Shown here piece after piece: positions 18,195-28,700 of a stretch of 64,000 nt of DNA. Origin of the DNA: Breviolum minutum Mf 1.05b.01 (Eukaryota > Sar > Dinophyceae > Suessiales > Symbiodiniaceae); contig DF239542.1 in assembly GCA_000507305.1 (NCBI GenBank), positions 119,104 through 183,103 of the forward strand. The letters are read 5' to 3'. The notes under the pieces are model-generated. The model searched no databases. It worked only from the letters and a program-made list of their open reading frames with translations, and was not told the DNA's origin. A program made the translations under genes and the position numbers. Positions within the stretch are counted from its first letter, which is position 1. Each line of letters opens with the position of its first letter.

Positions 18195-18985
18195 GCAGAG
18201 AGACTTCTGAAGCGTAGTGTTTCACTCTTTTTGTTGGGTGTCCGGGATTGTTGGTTGGTTGTTTGTGTTTGTTTTTGCTTTTATGTTGCTTTCACTTGTT
18301 GCTTGTTATTTTTGTTTCATGTGACACCTTCGGTTTTGTTTCACTCTTTCTCATGCATGAGAATGGATAATCTTAATAAATAGATTGATGACCGTCTCAG
18401 CTTTGAGCCTGTACGGCACCGCCAAAAAAAAACAAACTTGAGTTGCAAAATGGAGGTCGTAGAAGAAGCTCTCCGAAAGAAATGAATTGATAAGGAGACC
18501 AGGCACCGTTAATGGAGCAGGTTCCCACGGAACCTCCTTTCATAGCTCCCTCCAAGAAGACTTAAAGGATCAGAGGGTGAGATAGAAGGAGACGAAGGTC
18601 TATTGAAAGAGGTTTTATCTTCGGAAGGCTTCCAGGGGCTTCAAGCTCGAAGGAGACTTCTCTTTGAAGGGGACTTCAAGAGGCTTGAAAGAGACTTCAA
18701 GTCTTCAGCGTTGAAGAGACTTGGAGGGAGCTTAAAGGTTTTTTTTTTTTGGCCGGTGCCGTGCGCGCTTGAAGCTCAGACGGTCATCAATCTATTGTTT
18801 TAGATTGTCCATTCCACGCATAAGAATAAATTGAAACAAAATCTAAGCTGTTTCCATCCAAAAAAAAAACAGCAGCAAAACTAATACAAACAAAACAGCA
18901 ACAAAAACGAAAAACCAAAATACACAGAACACCTTGTAAGCAGAGTGAAACACTACGCTTTCAGAAAAGTCTCCATGCCTCTCCG
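18195..18985. repeat. long imperfect inverted repeat, arms about 240 bp, with a CTTCAAG-rich loop
   Basis: The left arm (18195-18431) and the reverse complement of the right arm (18739-18985) share AGAC...AGCGTAGTGTTTCACTC, a GT-rich middle, then AATAGATTGATGACCGTC and GTGCCGTAC/GTGCCGTGC next to an A or T run. The 307 bp between them carries repeats built on CTTCAAG/GACTTCAAG. Each arm could be one copy of a short interspersed repeat inserted head to head; a foldback element is the alternative. The nominal ORFs here (18126-18383, 18603-18803) follow the low-complexity sequence and are not credible genes. Confidence 0.7.
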
Positions 18986-19605
18986 TACAGCTCTGCGATG
19001 AAATACGAACATCACCTATAGATGTCCCACATATTCCAATGTCATAATCCTCTTCATGTGACAATAGTACAAGTCGTATTGATCCACACCCAGGGTTGGA
19101 AGTTCACATCGGTACTGCTCCACAGTCATGTGGAACAACCATGTGCTTCAAATGTCCAGAGTATCAATCATAAACTGGAAGATGCTCATTCCATTCCACT
19201 GCAGTTCAGCAAGGTTTTGCTTGAGGTAGTACCAGACGCTGTTATCTGTACACTAACCTCTAAATACTGCTCCGCAATGAAAGTAAATACCGCTCATAGG
19301 TGTCTACACAGCCCAAATGATAGCTCATGCTTCCTTAGTCCGGATGACTTAAGGATGAAGATGGAAGAAGCTCCTTCCGTGCCACTGCGGTTGGGTAGTT
19401 CTCCCATAGGCAAGTGCTATAGGCAAGTTGTTTCTGCTCGAGCAGCCTAGCAGTTGGCGAAACGGTTGCTTACTGATAGCTCAGGAGTTGGATAGTTGTA
19501 GTTTGGTAGTCCGATTTTTGCCTGAGAGGCATTGAGGTTTGCCATGGAAGCTGCCGTTGAGCAGCCGGTTCTGGCTTAGAAGTATTCAGAAAGAATTCCA
19601 ACTTT
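18986..19605. other. non-coding segment upstream of the LINE, with a SINE-like 46 bp match
   Basis: No gene is supported. The stretch 19211-19256 (TTTTGCTTGAGGTAGTACC...ACGCTGTTATCTGTACACT) has a close relative at 39255-39302. AGGCAAGT phrases near 19407-19433 recur at 33975. These look like dispersed repeat fragments. Part of this segment is probably the 5' untranslated region of the following LINE, but no transcription start can be set. Confidence 0.45.
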
Positions 19606-22380
19606 TTGGTTAATGATGTGATCCAAGAAAGAAATGTGAGTGATTTTGGTAAAAGGTCATCTCGCTGCACTCTTGCTGAAGTCAGAAGTGGTCGTGGTCA
19701 GAAGCGGTTTTCATCCGATGTTTCCAGGAAAGACACGCTTTTTGATGATGGGTTGAGTTTTGGAGAGGTTCTTCACTCTTCATGTGGGATCCATGAGAAA
19801 GAAGCTAGTCGGTCGCAGATTTCAACTGATGAGAAGAGATGTTGTCACATCTTGAATCGTTTGCAGCAGAAAGAAGATGAATATTTGCATCTTGTTTTTC
19901 ATGACACTATGGTTTCAAGAATGCAGAGGAGCGGATTAGGCCTGGCGGCCTATCGTAGATTGATTTTCAGATCTTGGAAGTCACATGTTGAAGAGATGAA
20001 GCTATTAAGGCTTCGTTCGGATGACGGAGTTCAAAATTTTTGCAACTTTCTGGCCACTCTTTCGGAAGGTGAGAAGAAGATCGTTTTTCCATTGATCCGG
20101 GAAACTCAACAAAAGATCGAAGATTGCAGGAATCGTAAGAAAGAAATTCGTTGTGAAAAAAACTGGACTTTCCGACGTCATCTTTCTCATGAATCTTCAT
20201 TGGTTTGCAGAAGGAAGATGTTTGATGATTGGATTGGAGTGTCTGATTTCGCTGTCGGTAAGATTGAGGAGGATTTTTATGGTTTTCTTCGCAGGGATTT
20301 TCTGGAAGATGATTGCAAATTGAAATCTTTGCTTGAACATAGAATCCGCCTTCTTGTCAAACATGCTGGTTTTTTAGGTCAACAAGGTGGCAAATTCTTT
20401 TCTTGGATCAGACATGACAGTGATGGTAGTGCTTGTTTGGCTTCAACTTTGCTGGATGAAGTGTGGAAGTCGTGCACTTACTTGCAACATGATTCACATG
20501 CGGAAGATCATTGTAGTTTTGGTTTCTTCGCTTCTTCCCAATTCTTGGAAGACACTTTTCGTGAGTTAGGTTGGGTCGAAGGCTCAGAAGAAATATTCAA
20601 ACATGAAGGACTCTGGATGCCAATCCGATCGATCGATGCCTGCAGCTTATTTCGTGTTTTGTCTTTAGTTTGGAAATGCAAAAATGATCCATTGAGCTTC
20701 AGGTGCAAATTCCAGGAACAGCAATTGAGGGACGTATTCACGACTCAAACTCATCTTGGATGTTTGGCAATCTTAGGAGTTGCTTCGAACAGTTTATGCT
20801 TGAAAAACTCCTTTAATACTCTTTTGGTCGACGGATTTATCACCACGACGGAGTATATGGAACTTCAGTCCAGATCATTCTTCTTTGATGAATCTGTTTC
20901 CAGGAAGAAGCAGCGCATTGATGCCATTCAGGTCCCTGATACCATTCCGGATACTGCTCGTTGGAGCCTTGGGGATGCGGTTGCAAACTCAGAAATTGGA
21001 CAACAGTGCGAATCGTTGGCCTTCATTGGGTTTGAGATGCTTTCAGATTTGATCAACAACTCATTGCATTGGCATGACATTTGGTCACCGTGTGATGGTG
21101 AATGTTTTGCATTGTGGTCTGATAGTGCCAACGTCAGTTTTTGCTATTTGAATCGCAGCAAGAATGGCAACAACAGAGAGTGCTTATGCAAGGCCTCGGG
21201 ACTGCAGGACGTTGGTTTTGTGACATTGCAAGACAACAGTTTACAGTTTCATGAACTTCTGACTGATGATTCCAATCTCATTGTGGTACCAAGTCATTGC
21301 TGTACAGATGAATCTTTGAAAACGTTGGACACAAATTTACGTGGTATACCATCGAATTTCCTCTTGAATCTTGAATGGAAACCTCTGCAATTTCAAGAAT
21401 CTGGTATTCAGCATGCTCAAGTGCATCAGGTGTGGTCGACGTATCAATTTGCAAGCGCGAAACAGATTTTTGATGCATGGGGCATTCAAATGTTGAATGT
21501 AAAAGTTTCTTTCCAAGAATGTCTTGAGATTCAAGGAGGTCTTGCCAAATGGAAAATTCTCATTTGTGATGGGGAAGTGCAAGATTGTTTCGCCATATGC
21601 TGGATGGATCAGTATTGGTGGAAATTGATTGAACAGCACCACAATCAAGTTTGCTCACTGTTTGGCGCCGGACTCGTTGGGTTTGAAGCTTTGACTCCCA
21701 AACTTCTCATGCCTCGATTGTCACAACGTTCGGTCATCGTTGTAAGGTCGGATCAAGGTACTGAGGTTTCCATCGATTTGTTTAGCGGCATTGGTGGTTG
21801 GCGCTTTGGAAGTACCTCGAATGCGGTGGTCTCAGTTGAACGTGATTCTTCAGTTGCAAATATCCACTCTTTTCAGACAAACTCCACCATCATCGAAGAT
21901 AACAATTTTGATGACATTTGGCACACCAACTTTGTTGATGCTTCAGTCATTATTAACTCGGATGTTCGAGACAAAAGATGGTGGATTCTTTTCAATCGTG
22001 TCCGGATCTCCTTTGCCACAGCGTCTCCTCCTTGTGTTTCTTGGTCGGGAGCGGCTTTCTCAGCGGGACTGGATCAGGAGGATGGGATTCTGTTTGCTGA
22101 AACTCTTTTTATCTCCGCATGTCTTGACATTGGCAAGCTTGCAATCGAGAATGTTTATGCCATTTTGGGCCACAAACATTGGAAAATCTTACAAGTTTTG
22201 ATTGAAGTTTTGATGGCTCGGCATTTGACAATTTTGAAACTGGATCTTTCCATGTTTACGCCCATGAGACGGCTTCGGGCCTTTATTTTCGTTGGAGATG
22301 TCCCTGAAACACATGTCTTGGTTCCACAGAGGACTTGGTTTCAACAGCACATTATTCAATCTGGCATGTGGACTCCATAA
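19606..22380 (+). CDS. LINE ORF1 N-terminal region and cytosine-C5 DNA methyltransferase core
   Basis: 924 codons; the true start may lie elsewhere. Residues 1-700 are unassigned, with a helical basic segment (around 90-200) and Cys/Trp-rich stretches. The methyltransferase follows: SIDLFSGIGGWRFG at about 722-735 (motif I, SAM binding), TASPPCVSWSGA at about 805-816 (motif IV; Cys 810 would be the nucleophile), LAIENVYAIL at about 845-854 (motif VI, catalytic Glu 848) and PMRRLRAFIFVGD at about 887-899 (motif VIII). Spacing between I and IV is shorter than in many host enzymes but in range. An in-frame TAA at 22378-22380 precedes the last motifs. It would transfer methyl groups to cytosine in DNA, perhaps the element's own. 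Confidence 0.88.
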   Translation: MVNDVIQERNVSDFGKRSSRCTLAEVRSGRGQKRFSSDVSRKDTLFDDGLSFGEVLHSSCGIHEKEASRSQISTDEKRCCHILNRLQQKEDEYLHLVFHDTMVSRMQRSGLGLAAYRRLIFRSWKSHVEEMKLLRLRSDDGVQNFCNFLATLSEGEKKIVFPLIRETQQKIEDCRNRKKEIRCEKNWTFRRHLSHESSLVCRRKMFDDWIGVSDFAVGKIEEDFYGFLRRDFLEDDCKLKSLLEHRIRLLVKHAGFLGQQGGKFFSWIRHDSDGSACLASTLLDEVWKSCTYLQHDSHAEDHCSFGFFASSQFLEDTFRELGWVEGSEEIFKHEGLWMPIRSIDACSLFRVLSLVWKCKNDPLSFRCKFQEQQLRDVFTTQTHLGCLAILGVASNSLCLKNSFNTLLVDGFITTTEYMELQSRSFFFDESVSRKKQRIDAIQVPDTIPDTARWSLGDAVANSEIGQQCESLAFIGFEMLSDLINNSLHWHDIWSPCDGECFALWSDSANVSFCYLNRSKNGNNRECLCKASGLQDVGFVTLQDNSLQFHELLTDDSNLIVVPSHCCTDESLKTLDTNLRGIPSNFLLNLEWKPLQFQESGIQHAQVHQVWSTYQFASAKQIFDAWGIQMLNVKVSFQECLEIQGGLAKWKILICDGEVQDCFAICWMDQYWWKLIEQHHNQVCSLFGAGLVGFEALTPKLLMPRLSQRSVIVVRSDQGTEVSIDLFSGIGGWRFGSTSNAVVSVERDSSVANIHSFQTNSTIIEDNNFDDIWHTNFVDASVIINSDVRDKRWWILFNRVRISFATASPPCVSWSGAAFSAGLDQEDGILFAETLFISACLDIGKLAIENVYAILGHKHWKILQVLIEVLMARHLTILKLDLSMFTPMRRLRAFIFVGDVPETHVLVPQRTWFQQHIIQSGMWTP

Positions 22381-22770
22381 TGCAGAGCTTGTTCGGAAGA
22401 TCTCGTGGTCTCAGAATCAGCCATGAATGCAGCTGTACAAGCGGCACTGCTTCCGGTTGAGTGGAAGAGTGGGTGCATTGAGGCTTTGATGACGAAAAAA
22501 GATTGCTTGAAATTGAGAACAATCACCCCTTTTGATTCTGTTGTCCCATCCTGTATGAGTCAATATGGACACCAACATCAACTCAGCATTCGGCTTTTGC
22601 GCGAAAGAGGCCTCCTGAGTTTTTTCATTTTTGACTGTCGAACTGCAAAAGGATTACGACTGATTGACCCACTTGAATTTGCTTGGGTGTTAGGTTTCGA
22701 CTCCATGGTGTGGCCAAAAAAAATCCAGGTCTTCTTACCGCATCCTTGGAAATTGTGTTGCACCTATCAT
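22381..22770 (+). CDS. C-terminal part of the LINE C5-methyltransferase (motifs IX-X)
   Basis: The frame of the ORF above continues past the TAA: ACSEDLVVSESAMNAAVQAA, then GLRLIDPLEFAWVLGF, the position of the R-x-L-x-x-x-E-x-x-x-L-x-G-F signature near the target-recognition end. At an A8 run (22714-22721) sense moves to another frame: SSYRILGNCVAPIMAKIANHW, a clear motif X (GNxVAP). The methyltransferase is thus complete in content, 21.77-22.8 kb, but split by one stop and one frameshift. The Met at 22769 that opens the next long ORF lies inside motif X, so it is not a natural start. Confidence 0.82.
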
Positions 22771-25438
22771 GGCAAAGATTGCCAATCACTGGATTCGTGA
22801 GAATTGGTTTGGTGAATCCCTGTGCTGTCAGACCTTATGGAATGAAATTGGATTCCGCAGTAGTGGGACACGAATGTTGGCAGACTGCCAGGTGGCATCC
22901 AACGATGAGTGGGTTCAGTGGGTGGATTCTGACGTCCATGAATCACTCCAGATCCTTCCAAGGCAAAGCATCAACATTCTTGTTTCTAGTGGTGGTTGCA
23001 CTACTGCACATGACGTTTCTTTCATCCATGGATTGCGAATTGAGCAAATCTTGGCGTCATTGTATCCCATTGATTGGAAACAATTTGACCTCTGCTTTGA
23101 ACATTCTTTGACTTTGCGATCAGTTTGCCAAGGGAACTTCACTGTCTCCACATGTGATATTTGCGTTACCGTTGATGGCATTGGATGGATTCAGGTCCCA
23201 CCTCTCAAGCCTGTTCAGGGCCTTTTTGAAGAGATTTGGACACAGAAAGCAATCGATGTCAGCTCACTCAGAATTGGTATTGACAATTGTTTCCCGGATT
23301 TGTGTATCTTGTTTGCGGCCTGGTTGCCCAGAAACAGATACTATTTGTGTGATGATTTGAACCAAAGATTTGACAGCTTTTTGACACCATCGGTCAAAAG
23401 GAAAATGTTGTCGAATGGATCCTTTGAAGCTTTGCCTGCCATCCATCTTATTGAACCCGAGAGTTGCATCCACGTGACGGTCAACATTGCGCATTCGGCA
23501 GGCCAAGATCAGTTTTGCATCACAATTGAACGTGATTCTAACCTGTCATATCTTCAGGTTGCCAACTTAGCTTTGACTGATTTTTTGAGGAAGGTGCATT
23601 TCGAAATGACCACTCCCGGCCTTGATTTGTATGACATCTGCCGTGGATCGTTTGACATCACCCTCAAAGACATCAGTGTGTTGGTTGAACCACATGGCTT
23701 TGAATTGTTTTCACCATTTGCCAGGTTGCATCAAATCTTGGATCGAGTCAACAGGAAATTCTTCGCAGGCCTCGCAAATCTTAGGCTTCGCCTCAACGGA
23801 AGGCCCTGCGACCTTGCTGATCATGTAGGCCGGGTCAACGACTCTCTCATTTTTAGAGTTTTGCAATTCGACGGCATTGGAGGAGGCTTGCCACAAGCAC
23901 AACTTCTGATCAGGTTGCAAAACTTACTTGTCGAGCATGGGGTTCCCAAAACAGAGTCTAAAGCAAGAGCTGGCATCGTTTGGGATGCCTTGGGATCATC
24001 GAAAGTTTCAACCGTATTTGCCACCAAAGAACCGTGGTCTGCATTGAAACAAGAGGCAACATCCAAGGGGATACAGCTTGTCACCATTGCAGAGAGATAT
24101 ATCACAGAGTCTTCTGATGATGCATGGTCCAAGTATCGCCTCAGTCAATCCAAGGACCAAGAGAACAATAGTAAGGGCAAAGGCAAGGACAAAGACAACC
24201 GCAAGTCTCGTAGCAGAAAATGGGATACTGATGTGATTGGTGAGACAACATTGGATCTCACATTTCTTGAAGGTGGCAACAACTCAGTCACCAAGATATC
24301 CTATGAGGCACTCGAACAGGGATCCGCAGGAGTATGCATTCTCCCATTTGCGACAGTCACCGAAAAGCGTGATATCATCTTTAATCGGAGCTTTTCAGCA
24401 TCACCAGCGATTATCTTGACCATCGGTCAGGTGGAACCCCCTCCCGGGAAGGAATCCCGTTGTGTCTTCATCACCATACCGGGGTGGTTGGCTGACAAGC
24501 CAGTGGCTCTAAATTGCACATTGGTGCAGGTGGGTGATCAACCTTTCACGATCCCCGAGGCCAAGGAAATCACTTCGATGATACCGGTGCACACGGTATG
24601 TATGATCCAAGTTGTCCGAGAGGATGCGGACCCTTCTCTCTTTCCTTCCTTGCAAGATGGTTTTGCGGCCTATTTGAGGAAGCTTGGTCTTGATTCTTGG
24701 AAGAACATTGAAGCAGAGTGGAGCCAATCCTTCTTTTCAGGCAAGCAGAAGACCAACTTGGATAAGTGCACTTATTTCCACAACGTTATCCGAGTGCAAG
24801 ATAAACATGTGAAATCACTTTTGCGTCTTGGAGGAAACTCGGGCATCTTCATTGTTCCCAAAAACTCCAATCGCTCCATTGACGAAAGGTTCAAGGTTTG
24901 CCTTTTGAGAGGTTTAACCCTTGAAGAGTGCAAGCAAAAGTTACATGAGATACCACATCATCTCGGAATCGCACGGGTCAAGGCTGGTTTCGGCATCCGA
25001 GTTGAAAAAAATGCTTACCAAAGGACTAAAAGGACGCTTTTGCCAGATGCACCTTCTTCGGATGAAGAACACCTTGCCACCAGTGGCAAACGTTTCTTTC
25101 TACTTGGAATGCCAGATGGTTTTGACAGGAATGCCATCCGAAAGGTAGTCAAGGAGATCAACTGGACAGTCGGTGCCATTGTCCCCCATGGCTGGAAAAC
25201 TTGGTCAATCTTTGCCGATGGTGAACCTACGGTTCGTGATATCAAATTTCAAGGTGCTCACATTGTGATTGCAGATGGGGGTTGTTCTTCAAAGACGTCG
25301 ATCAGTTTATGCAGCTGGTGCAGTCAAAGGTTGGAAATCTTTGGCCAATCTCACCCACAGCAATGTGAAGAGTTCTCCTGCAAACATTATTTCAGGAGGA
25401 GGTGCCCCATCCGTATCCTCTACCACTGGTGCTTTTGA
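22769..25438 (+). CDS. LINE central region with a ubiquitin-like stretch, continuous with the methyltransferase
   Basis: 889 codons, open from inside motif X. No catalytic domain is recognised in the first 340 residues. Around 345-385 ANLRLRLNGRPCDLADHVG...LIFRVLQFDGIGGG resembles a ubiquitin-like fold ending in a Gly-rich tail, and a conserved-looking block with VWDALGSSKVSTVFATKEPW follows. A Lys/Asp/Ser-rich linker near 470-490 (KGKGKDKDNRKSRSRKW) separates a second half with mixed alpha/beta character (FFLLGMPDGFDRNAIRKVVKE). Sense leaves this frame near 25270. It may be the RNA-binding ORF1p-like part of the element; that is inference. The order methyltransferase, ubiquitin-like, coiled coil, endonuclease, RT is the main clue. 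Confidence 0.65.
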   Translation: MAKIANHWIRENWFGESLCCQTLWNEIGFRSSGTRMLADCQVASNDEWVQWVDSDVHESLQILPRQSINILVSSGGCTTAHDVSFIHGLRIEQILASLYPIDWKQFDLCFEHSLTLRSVCQGNFTVSTCDICVTVDGIGWIQVPPLKPVQGLFEEIWTQKAIDVSSLRIGIDNCFPDLCILFAAWLPRNRYYLCDDLNQRFDSFLTPSVKRKMLSNGSFEALPAIHLIEPESCIHVTVNIAHSAGQDQFCITIERDSNLSYLQVANLALTDFLRKVHFEMTTPGLDLYDICRGSFDITLKDISVLVEPHGFELFSPFARLHQILDRVNRKFFAGLANLRLRLNGRPCDLADHVGRVNDSLIFRVLQFDGIGGGLPQAQLLIRLQNLLVEHGVPKTESKARAGIVWDALGSSKVSTVFATKEPWSALKQEATSKGIQLVTIAERYITESSDDAWSKYRLSQSKDQENNSKGKGKDKDNRKSRSRKWDTDVIGETTLDLTFLEGGNNSVTKISYEALEQGSAGVCILPFATVTEKRDIIFNRSFSASPAIILTIGQVEPPPGKESRCVFITIPGWLADKPVALNCTLVQVGDQPFTIPEAKEITSMIPVHTVCMIQVVREDADPSLFPSLQDGFAAYLRKLGLDSWKNIEAEWSQSFFSGKQKTNLDKCTYFHNVIRVQDKHVKSLLRLGGNSGIFIVPKNSNRSIDERFKVCLLRGLTLEECKQKLHEIPHHLGIARVKAGFGIRVEKNAYQRTKRTLLPDAPSSDEEHLATSGKRFFLLGMPDGFDRNAIRKVVKEINWTVGAIVPHGWKTWSIFADGEPTVRDIKFQGAHIVIADGGCSSKTSISLCSWCSQRLEIFGQSHPQQCEEFSCKHYFRRRCPIRILYHWCF

Positions 25439-25790
25439 TGCTTTCAAGACTGAAACTGAGGACAAAATTCAGTCTTTGGAAAGTAAGGTTGAAGTCTTGG
25501 CCCAGGACATCAAGAAACGTGACGCAGTTCACAACAAAGAGATTGGAGACATCAAACAACAGGTCCAACAGGTCGAGCAAAAGGTTTGTGATTTGCCAGC
25601 CACCTTTGATGGTCAAATTTCGCATTTGTTTGAAAGATTCAAAACTGAGAACCAAAAGACGATTGCAGCAGTCGAACGTCGTCAATCACAACAGTTCGAG
25701 GAACTTCGTGAGCTCTTTCAGCCCTCCAGCAAGCATCGAAAGACAGGTGGTGATAGCGAGTCGCGTGAGGCGAGTCGCAATTCTACTTAA
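25269..25790 (+). CDS. LINE ORF1 C-terminus: coiled coil
   Basis: 173 codons continuing the previous ORF in another frame. Residues 55-150 form a strong heptad-rich coiled coil (KTETEDKIQSLESKVEVLAQ, IGDIKQQVQQVEQKVCDL). The tail is basic (SSKHRKTGGDSESREASRNS) and ends in TAA at 25788-25790. Coiled coils mediate trimerisation in many LINE ORF1 proteins. The pol frame overlaps its 3' end, so pol could be made by frameshifting or re-initiation close to this stop. Confidence 0.72.
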   Translation: MQMGVVLQRRRSVYAAGAVKGWKSLANLTHSNVKSSPANIISGGGAPSVSSTTGAFDAFKTETEDKIQSLESKVEVLAQDIKKRDAVHNKEIGDIKQQVQQVEQKVCDLPATFDGQISHLFERFKTENQKTIAAVERRQSQQFEELRELFQPSSKHRKTGGDSESREASRNST

Positions 25791-28700
25791 GGTCCTCGTT
25801 CGCGTTGGCAGCTCCAACCCCACGCAATTGCTGGGGAAGGAGCATGAAATTTGCTGTTCTGGCATTGATGTTTCTTGCCTATCTGAAACCTCACATACCC
25901 AGAAGGCAGAGTGCATAATTCGTTCACGTTGCAAGGCTAAGCAGTTTTCTTGTACCTTTGGTTCCCCAGTACCAGACCTTTTTGACAAGCGTGGTGGAAG
26001 TCTCCGTGGGTTTGCCCAAGGAGTGGCCACTATCTCGAGATTTCCCGTGTTTGATGGTTCACATGTGCTTGACCTTGACCACAACCTCGTTCATCGGATT
26101 CAAATCGTTGTGGTACAATTGATGCATGTTCCCGTCCGCATCATTAATTTATACCTTAAACCTGGTAGTTGTGAATTCTCAAGTCGGTTGAATGGTAGGT
26201 TGACACAACTTGCAGCTTCAGCGGCTTGTTCTACACATGGACCTTGCATGATCACTGGTGATCTTAATCACCCCATTTCCGATTTGGGCCCTCTGAATGA
26301 ATTGTTGAATGTTGGTTGGAAAGATGCCGCTCTCCATTGCGCGTTGGTTGATGGGGTCGAAGCACCCCCGACTTGCATGCAAGCATCAAGGCATACAGTT
26401 CAGCTTGTTAATCCACACCTGATGCGTTTTCTTAGGTCCTCTGAGGTGTTGCCTTTTGAGGCCTTTCACAAACATGACTTCCTGGTTTGCACCTACGACA
26501 TTCCTTTTCAGATCCCCGAAGTCTTCCAGTGGGCTCATCCTAAGAAATTTGATGATTTGATGTTTGACAAAGTTTCTTTGGAACAACATGGCCAGGAAGC
26601 GCTCTCTCATTACGAACAAGGCGTTTTGCAGGCACTTCATCGGCGTGATGAAGACCAAGCTTTGAAATTGTGGGCGGAGGCGGCTGAGTCTGTTTTTTCC
26701 AAGTCATGCTGTAATGCAGAAGGTTTGCATAAGAAATTGTCAACTGCTCACTTTGGAAGATGCCAAAACCTACAACCAACGAAAGTCCGGGCCTTTGAAC
26801 CCAGATACAAACAAGGACGACCTGGGGATGACAAGTTACCGTTTGACACTCCGACGTTGCGTGCCCGCTCCTTTTTAAAACAAGCACGTAGATTGCAAAA
26901 TATCATTTGGGGAGCCAAAAAGCTTGATGAGGTTTTCCAAGACAAGTTGGCGATTCAGATGCAATCACAATGGAATGCAGTCATTCATGCTTCAGGTCTC
27001 GGCATGCCTTTTAGGAAGTGGATCGCTAACCAAGGTTTTCCTTATTTTCCTGCTGATTTTTATGATTCCGCTTGGCTTGAGCAAGCGCATCAATGTGTTT
27101 TAGATGAAGCACATCGATTGAGCAGCAAGGCTTGGAACCATAAACAGCAGAAGTACAAACAACGATTGCGTTCCTCCTTTTCGGAACAAGGTGGAAGAGA
27201 TGCCTTTCAACGTATCAAAAAAGAATCTTTGCCTGAAGTCAATGTCCTTTTTAGGAAAGTTAAACTCGACTTGATGCAACAGAACTGGGAGGACGATGGT
27301 AGAGAACATATTTGGGTTCGGAATTCCAAAGAATTTTGCCCGGATGACCATTTTGCATTGCAATCAGGCCGGACAAGTGTTGTGGCCATCTTACAGGATG
27401 GAATAGTTCTTGATAGGAAAATTTCACAGGTCGAGGCTCAAACTATCACTAAGTTGGTCCCGATCTCAGACCCCAATGGTATTGCTGATGAATTTTTCGA
27501 TGGTTGGAATCAATACTGGCAACGGGATATACCTGATGAGGAACCGCCGGATCAATTTGTTCAGTGGTTTGAATCACTTCCCACTTGGGATCGAATGAGC
27601 TACCAGGAAATTTCCTTCGAAGAATGGCAAGAAGCACTTCATTGCTCCAAGAAACACTCCATGAGAGGTGCCGACGGTTGGTCAGTTGTTGAACTTGGTA
27701 AACTTCCTCGACCAATTTTCCTATTGTTGCGACACATTTTTGACCATGCCGAAAGTTGTGGTGCTTGGCCGTCGCTGCTCACAAAAACATGGGTGGTCTT
27801 GCTACCTAAGGCTGAAGGTTCATTGTCTTGGAAAGAGGTGAGACCAATTTCCATTGCGTCCATGTTGTATCGACTTTATGCTCGCATACGAACTCGTCAA
27901 ATTTTGAATAGAATGCCACCAAAATTTCTCCCCTTTGTTGGGTTGGGTACACCGACGACCGTACATTGGGCCACTCTTTTGGACAAGATACAATTTGCCT
28001 ACGATTCGCAGGGTGTCCTTTCAGGAGTTGTCTGTGATATACTGAAAGCCTTCAACTGTTTGAACCGACAAGTCATTCACAAACTGGGGATGAAAGGTGG
28101 TATACCTATGCCAATTTTGACGGCCTGGGCAGGATCTTTGAAGTGCTTGAAGCGACAGGTACAAATAGGTGGCTATTTATACGGTGAACAACATTCCTCC
28201 ACGACTGGATATCCCGAGGGTGATCCGCTTAGTGTTGCGGCCCTTTTCATTCTGGTTTGGAACTTCGGTTGGACATTGAGTGAACAGTTTCAGGATGTTG
28301 AGTTCAGAGCATATGCTGATAACCTTGAATTGGTTAGCCACCATTCACTAAGACTGGCTTCTGCATTTCAGTCATTGGTTCTTCTCACGAAATTATCACG
28401 GGTTGAACTGGTCCCCGAAAAATCATGGAGTTGGGCGAACACAGCTCATTCTCGTATGTATTTGGCTGGTGCCCTGCAAATTGTTGGTCGCTTCGTTCAA
28501 AAATCATTGTCCGAAAAAAACCTGGGGGCGTCGATGCGATACTCCTTGAAAAGGAACGCCAAAGTCAGGAATACCCGTTGGGCAGAAGGATATCGAAGAT
28601 TGGCATGCATTGAGAACCTCCCACTGTCACGAGATTTCAAGTCGAGACTCATCACCAGTGGGGTTTTTCCACAATGCTTGCATGGTGCAGAGGCAGAACT

